Shown here: positions 17,216-26,368 of the stretch, one piece after another
Layout: the number at the start of each line of letters is the position of its first letter
How positions within the stretch are numbered: position 1 is the stretch's first letter
From: Anabaena sphaerica FACHB-251
Lineage (GTDB): Bacteria > Cyanobacteriota > Cyanobacteriia > Cyanobacteriales > Nostocaceae
DNA length: 64,000 bases
Assembly (NCBI RefSeq): GCF_014696825.1
Contig: NZ_JACJQU010000004.1
Span: forward strand, 124,001-188,000
Direction of reading: 5' to 3'
Program-made: the position numbers and the translations under genes
Notes under the pieces: model-generated
Told to the model about the DNA's origin: nothing
The model's input: the letters and a program-made list of their open reading frames with translations, nothing else
The model's database searches: none

Positions 17216-18575
17216 TTAGCGGGTTTGCAATGACCTCAGGGAGGTGAATTTGTATCCAAGCGCCACCAGTTTCGGGATGGTTCATAGCCTTGATTGCTCC
17301 TTTGTGGGCTATAATTATCTGGCGCACAATGGATAAACCCAAACCACTACCAGTAATTGCTGTTGTTTGACTACTGTCAGAACGTGGCTCATGGTGTCTG
17401 GCTTTGTCTCCCCGGTAAAATCGCTCAAAGACATGGGGTAAGTCGATAGGTGCAAAACCAAGACCAGAATCAATAATATTAATTTCCAATAGTTGAGATT
17501 GGCGATCGCCTTCGCGGAGTGTGTGCCTTGCACTCGGCGATCCGTAGGAATCGCCTGTAACAAAACCACTGACAGAGATCAGGTTAACTTCTATGTGGAT
17601 ACTAGTATGAGGAAGGCTGTATTTAATACAGTTATCTAGTAAATTGACAAATACTTGGTAAATTCGGGATTTATCAGCTTGGATGCAGATGCTTTCTGGA
17701 CCAGAATAAGAAATATTCAGATGTTGATGCTGTGCTAATGGTTCTAGTGTTTCCCACACTGATGCAATCAGCGATCGCACTTCCACCGCTTCTGGATGTA
17801 ACTGCATGGTGGAGTTAGTTTCCATTTGCGTCAGTTCTAACCAGCTTTGCACCAAATTAATCAGCCGATCAACTTCCTGCATCAAACGCTTAACCCAACG
17901 ATCTAGGGGTGGATCTAAGCGGTTTTGTAAAGTTTCTGCTACCAGACGAATGGAAGTTAGGGGTGTTCTCAGTTCATGAGCGAGATCAGAAAAAGAGCGA
18001 TCGCGCTCCTGATTCATATCTAGCAATGGTTGGCGATTTTCCAAGAATACACCAACTTGTCCTGCTGGTAAAGGCAAACTGGTAGCCTCTAAAGCCAAAG
18101 GCTTTAACTCCAACATCGCTTTAGCATTGTCACGGGAAGGGTGGAAAATCCATTCTCGCACTAGGGGCTTTTGCCAATCACGAGTTTGCTCAATTAACTG
18201 ATCAAGTTCATAAGACCTTACTAACTCTAACAATAAGCGCACCTGCTCTGGTTGCCACCTTTGCAGATGCAACATTTCCCTCGCCTGCTGATTGCACCAT
18301 AATAGTTGATTTTCCTCGTCTACTTGCAAATATCCCAACGGTGCAGAATCAAGCAGTTCCTTGTAGGTTTGCAATGATAGATGCAAATCTTGCTGCTGCT
18401 GCTTCACCATAGACATTTCCTGCCGTAAGCGTGGCAGCAGAGGTAATGCTATTTTATAAGAATGGGAGCTTAAAGGTTGGAGTACTCGCTCCAGATAGCC
18501 GTTGAGTTGAACCTGTTGCCAAAGCCAAAAACCAAGGCCGACCGCCAAACCCAGAAGAAATCCCAATAAGAACAT
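17199..18575 (-). CDS. sphS: phosphate-sensing histidine kinase SphS (PhoR type)
   Basis: 458 residues. One N-terminal membrane helix (FLLGFLLGLAVGLGFWLW), a PAS domain (about 70-150, APLGYLQVDEENQLLWCN), HisKA with the phosphorylated His in LAHELRTPLTSIRL (about residue 200), and HATPase (NLLDNCIKYSLP, DSGLGFAP, GSGLGLSIVRQI). Shares an operon with sphR upstream and phoU downstream, the arrangement expected for phosphate-starvation control. Odd feature: between the N box and the DSG box there is an extra segment of about 20 residues (SYGSPSARHTLREGDR), encoded by palindromic repeat DNA at 17500-17560. Confidence 0.9.
   Translation of the reverse strand: MFLLGFLLGLAVGLGFWLWQQVQLNGYLERVLQPLSSHSYKIALPLLPRLRQEMSMVKQQQQDLHLSLQTYKELLDSAPLGYLQVDEENQLLWCNQQAREMLHLQRWQPEQVRLLLELVRSYELDQLIEQTRDWQKPLVREWIFHPSRDNAKAMLELKPLALEATSLPLPAGQVGVFLENRQPLLDMNQERDRSFSDLAHELRTPLTSIRLVAETLQNRLDPPLDRWVKRLMQEVDRLINLVQSWLELTQMETNSTMQLHPEAVEVRSLIASVWETLEPLAQHQHLNISYSGPESICIQADKSRIYQVFVNLLDNCIKYSLPHTSIHIEVNLISVSGFVTGDSYGSPSARHTLREGDRQSQLLEINIIDSGLGFAPIDLPHVFERFYRGDKARHHEPRSDSSQTTAITGSGLGLSIVRQIIIAHKGAIKAMNHPETGGAWIQIHLPEVIANPLSEDYS
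17500..17560. repeat. palindromic repeat inserted in frame in sphS
   Basis: Begins with GGCGATCGCCTTCGCGGAGT and ends with the imperfect palindrome GGCGATCCGTAGGAATCGCC (17536-17555). It reads as an in-frame insertion of about 20 residues in the ATP-binding domain of SphS, at about residues 338-358. Confidence 0.75.
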
Positions 18576-18628
18576 TTGAGTAGTTAGTTGCTATGTAATT
18601 ACTCAAAACTAACAACTATATGCACCAG

Positions 18629-19390
18629 TTAACCAAATCTATAGCCAAAACCTCTCACAGTCACAATATACTCTGGATGGCTGGGATCTTGCTCTAACTT
18701 TTCCCGTAACCAGCGGATATGAACATCTACGGTTTTGCTATCACCAACAAAATCTGGACCCCAGACTTGATCTAACAATTGCTCCCGTGACCACACCCGA
18801 CGGGCATAACTCATAAATAGTTCCAGCAAGCGGAATTCTTTCGGTGATAAATTTACCTCTTTTCCTCGCACCAACACCCGGCACTCTTGAGGATTCAAAC
18901 TAATCTCTTTATACTTAAGTACGGGGAGCAATGGCAAATGGCTTAAACGTTGACGACGGAGTAAAGCGCGGCATCTAGCAACCATTTCCCGCATACTGAA
19001 TGGTTTAGTCAGGTAGTCATCTGCTCCTACTTCTAAACCCAGCACTCTGTCAGTTTCACTACCTTTAGCACTGAGCATTAAAATAGGTACTGAGTTGCCT
19101 TGATGACGCAACAAACGGCAAATATCCAGTCCATTAATTTGCGGTAGCATCAAATCTAAGACTACTAAATCAAAAGACGATGCCCCTGAATTGGATTCGC
19201 AATTTTTGAGATATTCTACAGCTGCTCGGCCCTCAGTAGCAGTTATGACCTCATAACCTTCTTCTTCCAAAGCCACAGATAGCATTTCCCGGATCAGTTC
19301 TTCATCTTCTACTATTAGGATGCGGCTAGTTTGTCCCATATCCGCTTTAGCAGAATATTTAGTTAATTCAGTGGTATACATTGATAGCAC
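18629..19390 (-). CDS. sphR: response regulator SphR (PhoB/OmpR type)
   Basis: 253 residues. Receiver domain with acidic pocket (VEDEE), phospho-acceptor Asp in DLVVLDLMLP (about 80), and the conserved Lys in DDYLTKPF; then an OmpR-type winged helix (about 155-253) ending TVRGFGYRFG. It switches on phosphate-scavenging genes in response to SphS. The first ATG is used here; an alternative at 19339 (MGQTSRILIVEDEE) would be the more usual beginning of a receiver domain. First gene of the sphR-sphS-phoU unit. No clear tandem Pho boxes were seen upstream. Confidence 0.92.
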   Translation of the reverse strand: MLSMYTTELTKYSAKADMGQTSRILIVEDEELIREMLSVALEEEGYEVITATEGRAAVEYLKNCESNSGASSFDLVVLDLMLPQINGLDICRLLRHQGNSVPILMLSAKGSETDRVLGLEVGADDYLTKPFSMREMVARCRALLRRQRLSHLPLLPVLKYKEISLNPQECRVLVRGKEVNLSPKEFRLLELFMSYARRVWSREQLLDQVWGPDFVGDSKTVDVHIRWLREKLEQDPSHPEYIVTVRGFGYRFG

Positions 19391-19785
19391 AAGATTTTGA
19401 GATTGTACTTGTATTGATAAATCCTTAACTGCCCATCATCCACATTGATTTCAGCGAATCTATTTTGGGCTAATTGTATTGAATATAACAAATCGAGTAT
19501 ATTATAAATCACATTTTCCACCAGTGGACAAGTATTTTCCGTATCTTTGGATAATTATCCTGAATCATTCAAGAGGCAGGAGATAAGAGGCAGGAGGCAG
19601 GAGGAACCCACGGAGGGAGAGAAAACGTGGGATTGAAGCAAGGACGCTTTGTATCTGGCGCTATGCGTCTCGATACAATTCCTCTTTTAAACTGGGCTTT
19701 AGACCCAGAACTAAAGTTTTAATTCATACTTCTTCCCTCCAGCAAGACAGGCCTCTGCCTCCTGCCTTCTTTGTAAAATTTTGTC

Positions 19786-19814
19786 TTGACAATCACAAAG
19801 GAGTTGAGTAAAAT
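19786..19814 (+). promoter_or_regulatory. sigma-70-type promoter of the coiled-coil gene
   Basis: TTGACA (19786-19791), 17-bp spacer, TAAAAT (19809-19814): a near-consensus housekeeping promoter. Transcription would start near 19821, leaving a leader of about 160 nt before the ATG at 19982. The rest of the 591-bp gap from 19391 holds GGCAGGAG-type repeats (19570-19610). Confidence 0.65.
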
Positions 19815-19981
19815 CTTAGTACAAAAATACTATGCCTGAGTCTTGACAAAGCTCGTATAACCTTTTTTCAGTATTTCTACTATGCTAGAAACGCTGCTTT
19901 AAAGGCTAACATTATATCTGCATAGGGTATAGGACATGACTTTTTACCCCTTTAATCATTAACTATTCAGGGAGTTGAAAT

Positions 19982-20965
19982 ATGACCACAGGTGCAATTA
20001 AAGACAGTAAACAACAACTAGTGCAAGCATTTCAAACAATTCGTGCGGAAAGGAAAATACTAGAATCGAAAATAGCAACTAAACAAGAGGAAGCAGAAAA
20101 AGCTAAAAACCAAGAAATTCTGTCTGCTGCTTCTACCTATACGGTTGATAGTATTGTTAAAGGTTTAGCTGATTTACAATTAGAATTTGGTAGTATTGTT
20201 AATGCACTGTCAGATAAATTAGCTAAAGAGAACTCTAAATTAGATGAACTAAATCAAGCGATAGAAATTGAAACCCAACGTCTGCAAGAACTACAGCAAA
20301 TTAGAATTGTAGCAGATACCCTAGATTTTTTTACTCAAGAACATCAAGAAAAATTGAGAATTTTAGAACAAGATATAGCGAATACACGAGAAGCATTAGA
20401 AAAAGAAACTGCTCAAAGACGCAAAGAATGGCAAAAGGAACAGGTGGACTTTGAAGAAAGACTGCAAACTTACAATGAATTGTTAGCTAAAGAACGTCAA
20501 CAGCAAGAGGAAGAATATCAATATAAATTAGAAACTACACGCAAACTGAATACAGATGCTTATCAGGCGAGAAAACGCAAGTTAGAACTAGAAATACAAG
20601 AAAACACCCAACAAAAAAATAAAGATTGGACAGAACGAGAAAAAATTATTACTGAACGTCAACCATTATTTACTGAATATCAGCAGAAAGTAGCTGCATT
20701 TCCAACCGAACTGGAAGAAGTTGTGAAAAAAGCCAGAGAAGATGCTATTAAAGAAACCAGCCAAAAAGCCAAAGTCGAGGCTGATTTGTTTGATAAAGAA
20801 TGGGAATCTACCAAACAAAGTTATGAAGCTAAAATCCAATCTCTAGAAGAAACGATTCAGAAACAAATTGAGCAAATTGAAGGTATCTCTGCTCAATTGC
20901 AAACTGCACTCAAGCAAGCGCAAGACTTAGCAATGAGAGCTTTTGATAGTGCCAATGCTAAATAA
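19982..20965 (+). CDS. coiled-coil filament-type protein, ZicK/ZacK-like (first of pair)
   Basis: 327 residues, almost entirely charged helix with heptad patterning (long coiled coils from about 100 to 320), no signal peptide or membrane helix. It shares with the next gene the blocks QLEFGSIVNALSDKLA, EEYQYKLETTRKLNTDAYQ, DWTEREKIITER and ALKQAQDLAMRA, so the two are paralogues. In Anabaena PCC 7120 the adjacent genes alr4504/alr4505 encode ZicK and ZacK, which co-polymerise and keep the trichome straight; from memory they lie next to the same phosphate operon. The assignment to that pair is inference. Preceded by a strong promoter. Confidence 0.7.
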   Translation: MTTGAIKDSKQQLVQAFQTIRAERKILESKIATKQEEAEKAKNQEILSAASTYTVDSIVKGLADLQLEFGSIVNALSDKLAKENSKLDELNQAIEIETQRLQELQQIRIVADTLDFFTQEHQEKLRILEQDIANTREALEKETAQRRKEWQKEQVDFEERLQTYNELLAKERQQQEEEYQYKLETTRKLNTDAYQARKRKLELEIQENTQQKNKDWTEREKIITERQPLFTEYQQKVAAFPTELEEVVKKAREDAIKETSQKAKVEADLFDKEWESTKQSYEAKIQSLEETIQKQIEQIEGISAQLQTALKQAQDLAMRAFDSANAK

Positions 20966-21292
20966 GTAGGGCTTTCATGATGCCTACTTTAAAATAACAT
21001 TAAATAACTTGTAAGGATACAGAATACATATAGTTTTTCTCAGTCTCATGAGGTACACCCTAATTTATTTACTGTTCCCTGTTAAGAGTTGCCCGTTCCC
21101 TAAGAATAAAAAACTCTGTACCTCACTAGCTTGAGAAATGCTATAAGACATAAGACTTTGAGTATCATGCTTAATATTTTTTATAGGATCTCAAATCTGT
21201 TATTTCCTGATTTGACAATTCTCCTGAACCCGTAATTGTACGATCAATTGTTGCTTAAATATTTTCAATTTTGAATTTATTAGAGGTTAATA

Positions 21293-22396
21293 ATGCCAGC
21301 TAAAAAACCAACTGAAAAAAGCACTAAAGCCGAAATTCTCCAAGCTTATGAAGAGTTAGCTAAAGAACAAGCCGCACTAAAATCAGCACTTGAACAAGCG
21401 CAAAAAGAAACTCCATCTGTATCGAAAGAAAAGCCCAAAGCAGAACCTAAACCAGAACCTACGATAGCTATGAGTCAGCCTACAATTCAGTCTCCAAGTA
21501 TTCAGCAAAAAATGAATAATACCATTGAAAGCTTGGCTAAAATTCAGCTAGGCTTTGGTAGTGCAGCTAATGAATTATCAGAACAGCTAAGTACAAAAGC
21601 CTCTAAGTTGGCAGAAATTGGGGAATGTGTAACCAATGAAATTCAACAATTAGCCCAACTGCATAACTTAGAAATCTCTGAAGATATTTTAGATACTCTA
21701 ATTCAATCTTATGATGATAATGCTAAAGCTTATCAGCAAGAGTATAACGAACGCCATGAAGTCTTATCGCAAGAAATATTAGAACTGAGGAATGCTTGGG
21801 CAAAAGAACAGGAAGAACATCAACGCACAATTAAAGAACGCAATGATAATCTTAACAGAACTAGACAAAGAGATGCAACAGAGTATAAATATGATTTAGA
21901 ACTTCAGCGTAAATTAGCCAGTGATGAATATGCACAACAGGAGAAGTTATTATATAAAGAATTGGAAGAACTGCAACAAGAAACTGAAAAACAGTGGACT
22001 GAAAGAGAAAAAGCAATTTCTGAGCGAGAAAAACAATTTGAAGAATTGAAAACTAAGGTAGAAGCTTTCCCGAAAGAGAAAGAAGCAGCAATTAAAAAAG
22101 CCACTGAAGAAGGTAAAGGTATCGCTAGTTATCAGGCTAAGGTAAAAGCAGATTTAAATGCTAAAGAAGTGGAAGGACAAAAGCGTTTTTATGAACAAAG
22201 ATTGCAATCTCTAGAATTGACAATTACTAATCAGGAAACACGACTGCAAAACCTCTCTAAACAATTAGAATCTGCACTCAAACAAGTTCAAGATTTGGCT
22301 GTTAAAGCAATTGAAGGAACTGCAAATGTGAATTCCTATCAAGCTATTAAAGAAATAGCTTTAGAACAGGCTAAAAGTCAGGTAAAAAATAAATAA
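21293..22396 (+). CDS. coiled-coil filament-type protein, ZicK/ZacK-like (second of pair)
   Basis: 367 residues. A low-complexity Lys/Pro/Glu segment (about 40-62) precedes a coiled-coil core that aligns with the upstream gene: KIQLGFGSAANELSEQLS, TEYKYDLELQRKLASDEY, QWTEREKAISEREKQF and SALKQVQDLAVKAIEG. Paralogous to the gene at 19982 but with a longer N-terminus and a short C-terminal extension. The 327-bp gap between the two genes shows no clear feature and is long for simple co-translation, so each may have its own promoter. Expected to form filaments with its neighbour. Confidence 0.7.
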   Translation: MPAKKPTEKSTKAEILQAYEELAKEQAALKSALEQAQKETPSVSKEKPKAEPKPEPTIAMSQPTIQSPSIQQKMNNTIESLAKIQLGFGSAANELSEQLSTKASKLAEIGECVTNEIQQLAQLHNLEISEDILDTLIQSYDDNAKAYQQEYNERHEVLSQEILELRNAWAKEQEEHQRTIKERNDNLNRTRQRDATEYKYDLELQRKLASDEYAQQEKLLYKELEELQQETEKQWTEREKAISEREKQFEELKTKVEAFPKEKEAAIKKATEEGKGIASYQAKVKADLNAKEVEGQKRFYEQRLQSLELTITNQETRLQNLSKQLESALKQVQDLAVKAIEGTANVNSYQAIKEIALEQAKSQVKNK

Positions 22397-22479
22397 TAAG
22401 GAGCCTGGGGTGTATGGGAGCAGAGGTAAAATTTATTATTAGGACTTACACAAGATACGACTGAAAGCCTTATTCTCGC

Positions 22480-22507
22480 GTAGGGGTAATTCATGAATTA
22501 CCCCTAC
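22480..22507 (+). terminator. palindromic hairpin after the coiled-coil pair
   Basis: A perfect 28-bp palindrome with arms GTAGGGGTAATTCA and TGAATTACCCCTAC, followed by TTATTTTT. It can act as a terminator on the plus strand. The same type of palindrome is scattered through cyanobacterial genomes. It is the main feature of the 321-bp gap 22397-22717. Confidence 0.6.
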
Positions 22508-22717
22508 TTATTTTTCTGACTCCTGACTCCGTTTATTCTGTCTTCGGTTTTCCTAGTCCCTTTGGGGGCTGAGGTCTTTTAGCTTTTGTGTATATCTGTT
22601 GTAGATTAAGCTTTAGCTTGGAACTTGCGTTTTGGTTAGACATCAGAATTTACCTTGAACTTCGATCATAATTCCATCTACAAAAGTAATATAAATTATT
22701 CCCGAAATCTGAAATGT

Positions 22718-23491
22718 TCAAGCGAAGCTAGAAAAATCTAGGTTGGGTGGAATATCTTGAATTCGTCCTGGGCCGATTGCACGCAATGCTTCTTTAAGCA
22801 GAATATCCCCAGTATACAAGGCTTTACCAACAATTACACCTGTTACGCCTTGAGGTTCTAAGCCTAATAAACTTAACAAATCGGTGACAGAACTAACACC
22901 ACCAGAAGCGATGACAGGGATGGAAATTGCCGCAGCAAGTTCTCTTAATGCGTCTAAATTTGGACCTTCTAGTGTACCATCGCGGTTAATATCTGTGTAA
23001 ATAATGGCTGCTGCACCTAATTCTTGCATTTGGGTAGCGAGTTGGGTAGCTAAAACTTCTGAGGTTTCTAACCAACCACGTGTAGCAACTAAACCATTAC
23101 GGGCATCTATGCCGATGATAATCTGTTGGGGAAATTCTTGACAGAGTTCTTGGACTAGCTGGGGTTGTTCGACAGCGACGGTTCCCAGAATTGCCCAATT
23201 TACGCCGAGATTAAATAATTGTTGCACACTGGAGCGATCGCGCAATCCCCCACCGACTTCAATTGGTACTGAAACAGCATTACTAATAGCTTCAATAGCT
23301 GATAAGTTTATGATCTTACCTGCTTTAGCCCCGTCTAAATCAACCAAATGCAATCTCGTTGCGCCTTGGTCTACCCACATTTTCGCAACTTCAACGGGGT
23401 TTTCGCTGTATACTTGCGATTGTGCATAGTCTCCTTTATAAAGTCGCACACAGCGACCTTCTAGTAAATCAATTGCTGGTATTACTTCCAT
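22718..23491 (-). CDS. hisA: HisA isomerase of histidine biosynthesis
   Basis: Converts ProFAR to PRFAR, the fourth step of histidine synthesis. A 257-residue TIM barrel with the catalytic aspartates in [17 protein letters not shown] (about residue 8) and [14 protein letters not shown] (about 130), and phosphate-binding GGGLRD and ASGGVSS loops. Length and start ([15 protein letters not shown]) are standard. No Shine-Dalgarno sequence is present: the DNA directly 5' of the ATG is an array of nine heptamers. Confidence 0.96.
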   Translation of the reverse strand: MEVIPAIDLLEGRCVRLYKGDYAQSQVYSENPVEVAKMWVDQGATRLHLVDLDGAKAGKIINLSAIEAISNAVSVPIEVGGGLRDRSSVQQLFNLGVNWAILGTVAVEQPQLVQELCQEFPQQIIIGIDARNGLVATRGWLETSEVLATQLATQMQELGAAAIIYTDINRDGTLEGPNLDALRELAAAISIPVIASGGVSSVTDLLSLLGLEPQGVTGVIVGKALYTGDILLKEALRAIGPGRIQDIPPNLDFSSFA

Positions 23492-23553
23492 AATTGGTAA
23501 TTGGTAATTGGTAATTGGTAATTGGTAATTGGTAATTGGTAATTGGTAATTGG
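23491..23553. repeat. heptanucleotide array TAATTGG x9 abutting hisA
   Basis: Nine tandem TAATTGG heptamers (CCAATTA on the hisA strand). The last one overlaps the first base of the hisA start codon. Heptamer arrays are the STRR class described for heterocyst-forming cyanobacteria. Confidence 0.95.
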
Positions 23554-23583
23554 GTTATTAACCTCCCCTGCTCCCCTGCTCTC

Positions 23584-23895
23584 TTACCTGTCACCTGTTC
23601 CCTGTTCCCTACTCCCTAAATTTTTCACTGCTTGGCGAAAACCCAAGACCAGTAAAATGTTGGAAAGGGTTAAAAAGACTTCTGCACCGCCATGTAACCA
23701 ATCTATATTGGCTAAAGCTTCTCCATAAGCAACTTTGGCATAAATACCAGCGGGAATAGTAACGCCGACAAATACTAAAGTGCCGTAAAATCCATATAGG
23801 GCTAAACGTGGCATTTGCGGACTGCGGCTGATAAACCACAAGAAACCCAAATAGGGAAATAGAGAAAGGGCAAATAGGGTTTCTTTTGAGATCAT
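23584..23895 (-). CDS. DUF3593 family membrane protein
   Basis: 103 residues with about three membrane helices (ETLFALSLFPYLGFLWFIS, ALYGFYGTLVFVGVTIPAGI, VFLTLSNILLVLGFRQAV). I recognise the DUF3593 family of cyanobacteria and chloroplasts. Its ATG overlaps the stop of the DUF2499 gene (ATGA), so the two are translationally coupled and probably act together. The last dozen residues (after AVKNL) come from GGGAACAGG-type repeat DNA and are unlikely to be conserved. Function unknown. Confidence 0.8.
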   Translation of the reverse strand: MISKETLFALSLFPYLGFLWFISRSPQMPRLALYGFYGTLVFVGVTIPAGIYAKVAYGEALANIDWLHGGAEVFLTLSNILLVLGFRQAVKNLGSREQGTGDR

Positions 23896-24227
23896 TGCTC
23901 TGATTTGATAGTTTTTGCCTCAACAGTGGTTGCAGACTTGGTAGAACGCCAAATCCACACGGCCGCTGCCCAGAGGGTAAAATTACCCACTAATGTCATG
24001 GTAGCTTGTAGAGTGACTAACCATTCTAGAGATTCGGCGTTGTCGAAATAATGCCAGGTGCAAGCACACATTGCACTGATTAAAGCTGGTAACATAGCAA
24101 AGGATAATCCCCACCAACTGGGGTTTTTTGTCAGTTCACCGTATCTCCAGATTAACCAAATGGCGGCTATCCATTCAATGACGCTAGAAACATGAATTAT
24201 CCAGGTGGGAATTGAAAGAGCGTGCAT
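23892..24227 (-). CDS. DUF2499 family membrane protein
   Basis: 111 residues from the ATG at 24227 (a TTG further out at 24245 is in repeat DNA). Three to four membrane helices, with the conserved-looking IPTWIIHVSSVIEWIAAIWL, GLSFAMLPALISAMCACTWHYF and LEWLVTLQATMTLVGN. This family is found in cyanobacteria and plastids, often beside DUF3593. The 4-bp overlap with the DUF3593 gene makes a two-gene unit, suggesting a heteromeric membrane complex. Role not known to me. Confidence 0.82.
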   Translation of the reverse strand: MHALSIPTWIIHVSSVIEWIAAIWLIWRYGELTKNPSWWGLSFAMLPALISAMCACTWHYFDNAESLEWLVTLQATMTLVGNFTLWAAAVWIWRSTKSATTVEAKTIKSEQ

Positions 24228-24260
24228 AATTAATTCAAAATTCAAAATTCAAAATCTAAA

Positions 24261-25307
24261 ATGGTGAAGATGCGGGCGTTATTGTCTGGGTATTACGGTA
24301 AGGGTAATGGTGGTGATGAAGCTTTGTTAGCCACACTTCTGCAAATGTTACCACCTGATGTCACTCCTGTGGTGCTTTCTGGAAATCCTGAAGAAACGAG
24401 TTGGCATTATGGTGTGGAAAGTTACAACCGCATGGCTGTTTTACAGGTAATTAAGGCTTTGCGTTCCTGTGATGCTTTCATTTGGGGTGGTGGAAGTTTA
24501 ATCCAGGATGTGACCAGTACCATTAGCCCTTTTTATTATGGGGGATTGATGGCTTTAGCTCAAGTTATGGGTTTGAAAACAGTGGCTTGGGGACAGGGTA
24601 TTGGTCCTTTGTTGCGTCCTCAAACTCGTTGGTTAGCAAAACGGAATTTTGCTGGTTGTATTAAAGTTAGTGTGCGCGATCGCAATAGTTCTGCTTTATT
24701 ATCAGATTGGGGTATACCTCATATCCTTGCACCTGATCCGGTTTGGGCGTTAGCATCAAAGCCAGTAGCAGAATTAGCAGATTTACCAAAACCCAGAATT
24801 GCAGTTACTTTAAGAAATCATCCCCAACTAACAGAAACTCGGTTAATCAATTTAATTGATGCTTTGGTGAATTTGCAGACACAAACCCAAGCATTCATTT
24901 TAATCTTACCATTTCAAAAAAGTGAAGATTTAGGAATTGCCGAAAGAATTCAACTGCAATTAAAAGATAATAGTCAAATTTTCTGTTTAGAAGAACCACA
25001 ACTTTTAAAAGGTGCGTTTCGTGGTGTAGATATGGTAATTGGTATGAGGTTACATAGTTTGATTATGGCAGCTAGTGAAGGTTGTCGTTGTTTTGCTTTA
25101 AGTTATGATCCGAAAATCAACCGTTTAATGGAAGATTTATCTATACCTGGATGGGATTTAGCAAATATACCAAATGATGTAGATTTAGTTAGTAAAACGT
25201 GGTTTGATTTTTATCAAAAAGGTAATGCTTTATCATCTGAGAAAATCCAATCTTTGGTAAATGGGGCTTTTTTGCATCGGGAATTGTTGCAGGAAGCGTT
25301 AAAGTGA
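24261..25307 (+). CDS. csaB: polysaccharide pyruvyl transferase, CsaB type
   Basis: 348 residues. N-terminal GYYGKGNGGDEALLATLL and FIWGGGSLIQDVTS, and C-terminal GMRLHSLIMAASEG are the signature blocks of CsaB, which adds pyruvyl groups to cell-wall-linked polysaccharide. In bacteria with S-layers this modification provides the anchor for SLH domains; the window encodes SLH proteins at 10571 and 13057, so it may serve them. Two starts are possible (24261 and 24270). The divergent DUF2499 start is only 33 bp away, so the shared promoter space is very short. Confidence 0.9.
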   Translation: MVKMRALLSGYYGKGNGGDEALLATLLQMLPPDVTPVVLSGNPEETSWHYGVESYNRMAVLQVIKALRSCDAFIWGGGSLIQDVTSTISPFYYGGLMALAQVMGLKTVAWGQGIGPLLRPQTRWLAKRNFAGCIKVSVRDRNSSALLSDWGIPHILAPDPVWALASKPVAELADLPKPRIAVTLRNHPQLTETRLINLIDALVNLQTQTQAFILILPFQKSEDLGIAERIQLQLKDNSQIFCLEEPQLLKGAFRGVDMVIGMRLHSLIMAASEGCRCFALSYDPKINRLMEDLSIPGWDLANIPNDVDLVSKTWFDFYQKGNALSSEKIQSLVNGAFLHRELLQEALK

Positions 25308-25393
25308 AAAGTAAAAGGTTGGATAATATAAAAATTGATCCTAAAAAATAGGTAAAGATTGGTGAGACATTCCCTAGTTATGAGGTGATATAA

Positions 25394-25522
25394 ATGTATT
25401 ATGCAGACATTGCCGTACATGGAAAAGATAAAAATTTGCAACTTTTAGTAGAAGCTAAAAATAAACATCAATCTGAGCTTAATTTTACACGCCAAGATGC
25501 TATTTTTATGCTTCCATTGTAA
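25394..25522 (+). pseudogene. short remnant ORF
   Basis: A 42-codon frame beginning YYADIAVHGKDKNLQLLVEAKNKH resembles the start of small nuclease-like or Uma2-neighbour proteins but stops after about 40 residues. DNA just after it (to about 25690) still reads in another frame with protein-like stretches (IEEALDRSNCKILFRF, GLGYVRNQIGVV). I interpret the 463-bp gap between csaB and the Uma2 gene as a decayed gene. The identity is not established. Confidence 0.3.
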
Positions 25523-25770
25523 AGCATTTAAGTAGATCACTTGAACAGCAACGCTGCTTTATTAATAGAAATTCTAAAGATTTCGATAATCCAGATATTG
25601 AAGAAGCTTTAGACAGATCTAATTGCAAAATATTATTTAGGTTTGATGCTGGATTGGGTTATGTTAGAAATCAAATCGGGGTTGTCTAAGTAACTTCAGT
25701 TGTGAACACAAAACTTACAACTTATCTGATAATTTAAATTAAAGTTGATATCATCTGCAAGGAGATTACT

Positions 25771-26349
25771 ATGACAGCTATCACCGTCAACTTAAACCCA
25801 ATTATCCAACTTACCGACAATCAATTTTATCAATTGTGTCGGGAAAACCCTGATGTCAAATTTGAACGCAACTCAAAAGGAGAAATACTGATAATGTCAC
25901 CCACAGGAGGAGGGACGGGAAAACGCAATGTTGAAATTTCAGCAGATTTTGTGTTCTGGAATCGTCAAACTAAACTAGGAGTTTGTTTCGATTCTTCTAC
26001 CTGTTTTAAACTTCCTAATGGTGCAAACCGTTCTCCTGATGTAGCTTGGATAAAAAAAGAAAGATGGGATGCACTGACACCGGAAGAGCAGGAAAAGTTT
26101 TCACCAATTGCTCCAGATTTTGTTTTAGAGTTAATGTCACCAAGTGATAGTTTACAAGACACCCAAGCAAAAATGCAGGAGTATATAAATAATGGAGTTA
26201 AATTAGGTTGGTTAATTAATCGGAAAATGCGTCAAGTTGAAATTTATCGTCTTGGTAAATCTGTGGAAGTATTAGAATTTCCCCAAGAACTATCAGGAGA
26301 AGATGTTTTACCAGGGTTTGTTTTAAACTTGCAAATAGTTTGGGGATAA
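25771..26349 (+). CDS. Uma2 family endonuclease-like protein
   Basis: 192 residues with the Uma2 (DUF820) PD-(D/E)xK-like core: FERNSKGEILIMSPTGG, RSPDVAWIKKERW, and the acidic active-site strand PDFVLELMSPSDSL followed by KMQEYINNGVKLGWLIN. A good Shine-Dalgarno (AAGGAGA) precedes the ATG. These genes are present in many copies in filamentous cyanobacteria and their biological role is uncertain. A second, divergent member is at 44523. It is convergent with the DUF3365 kinase. Confidence 0.88.
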   Translation: MTAITVNLNPIIQLTDNQFYQLCRENPDVKFERNSKGEILIMSPTGGGTGKRNVEISADFVFWNRQTKLGVCFDSSTCFKLPNGANRSPDVAWIKKERWDALTPEEQEKFSPIAPDFVLELMSPSDSLQDTQAKMQEYINNGVKLGWLINRKMRQVEIYRLGKSVEVLEFPQELSGEDVLPGFVLNLQIVWG

Positions 26350-26368
26350 ATGAATGTTTTATTCATTA

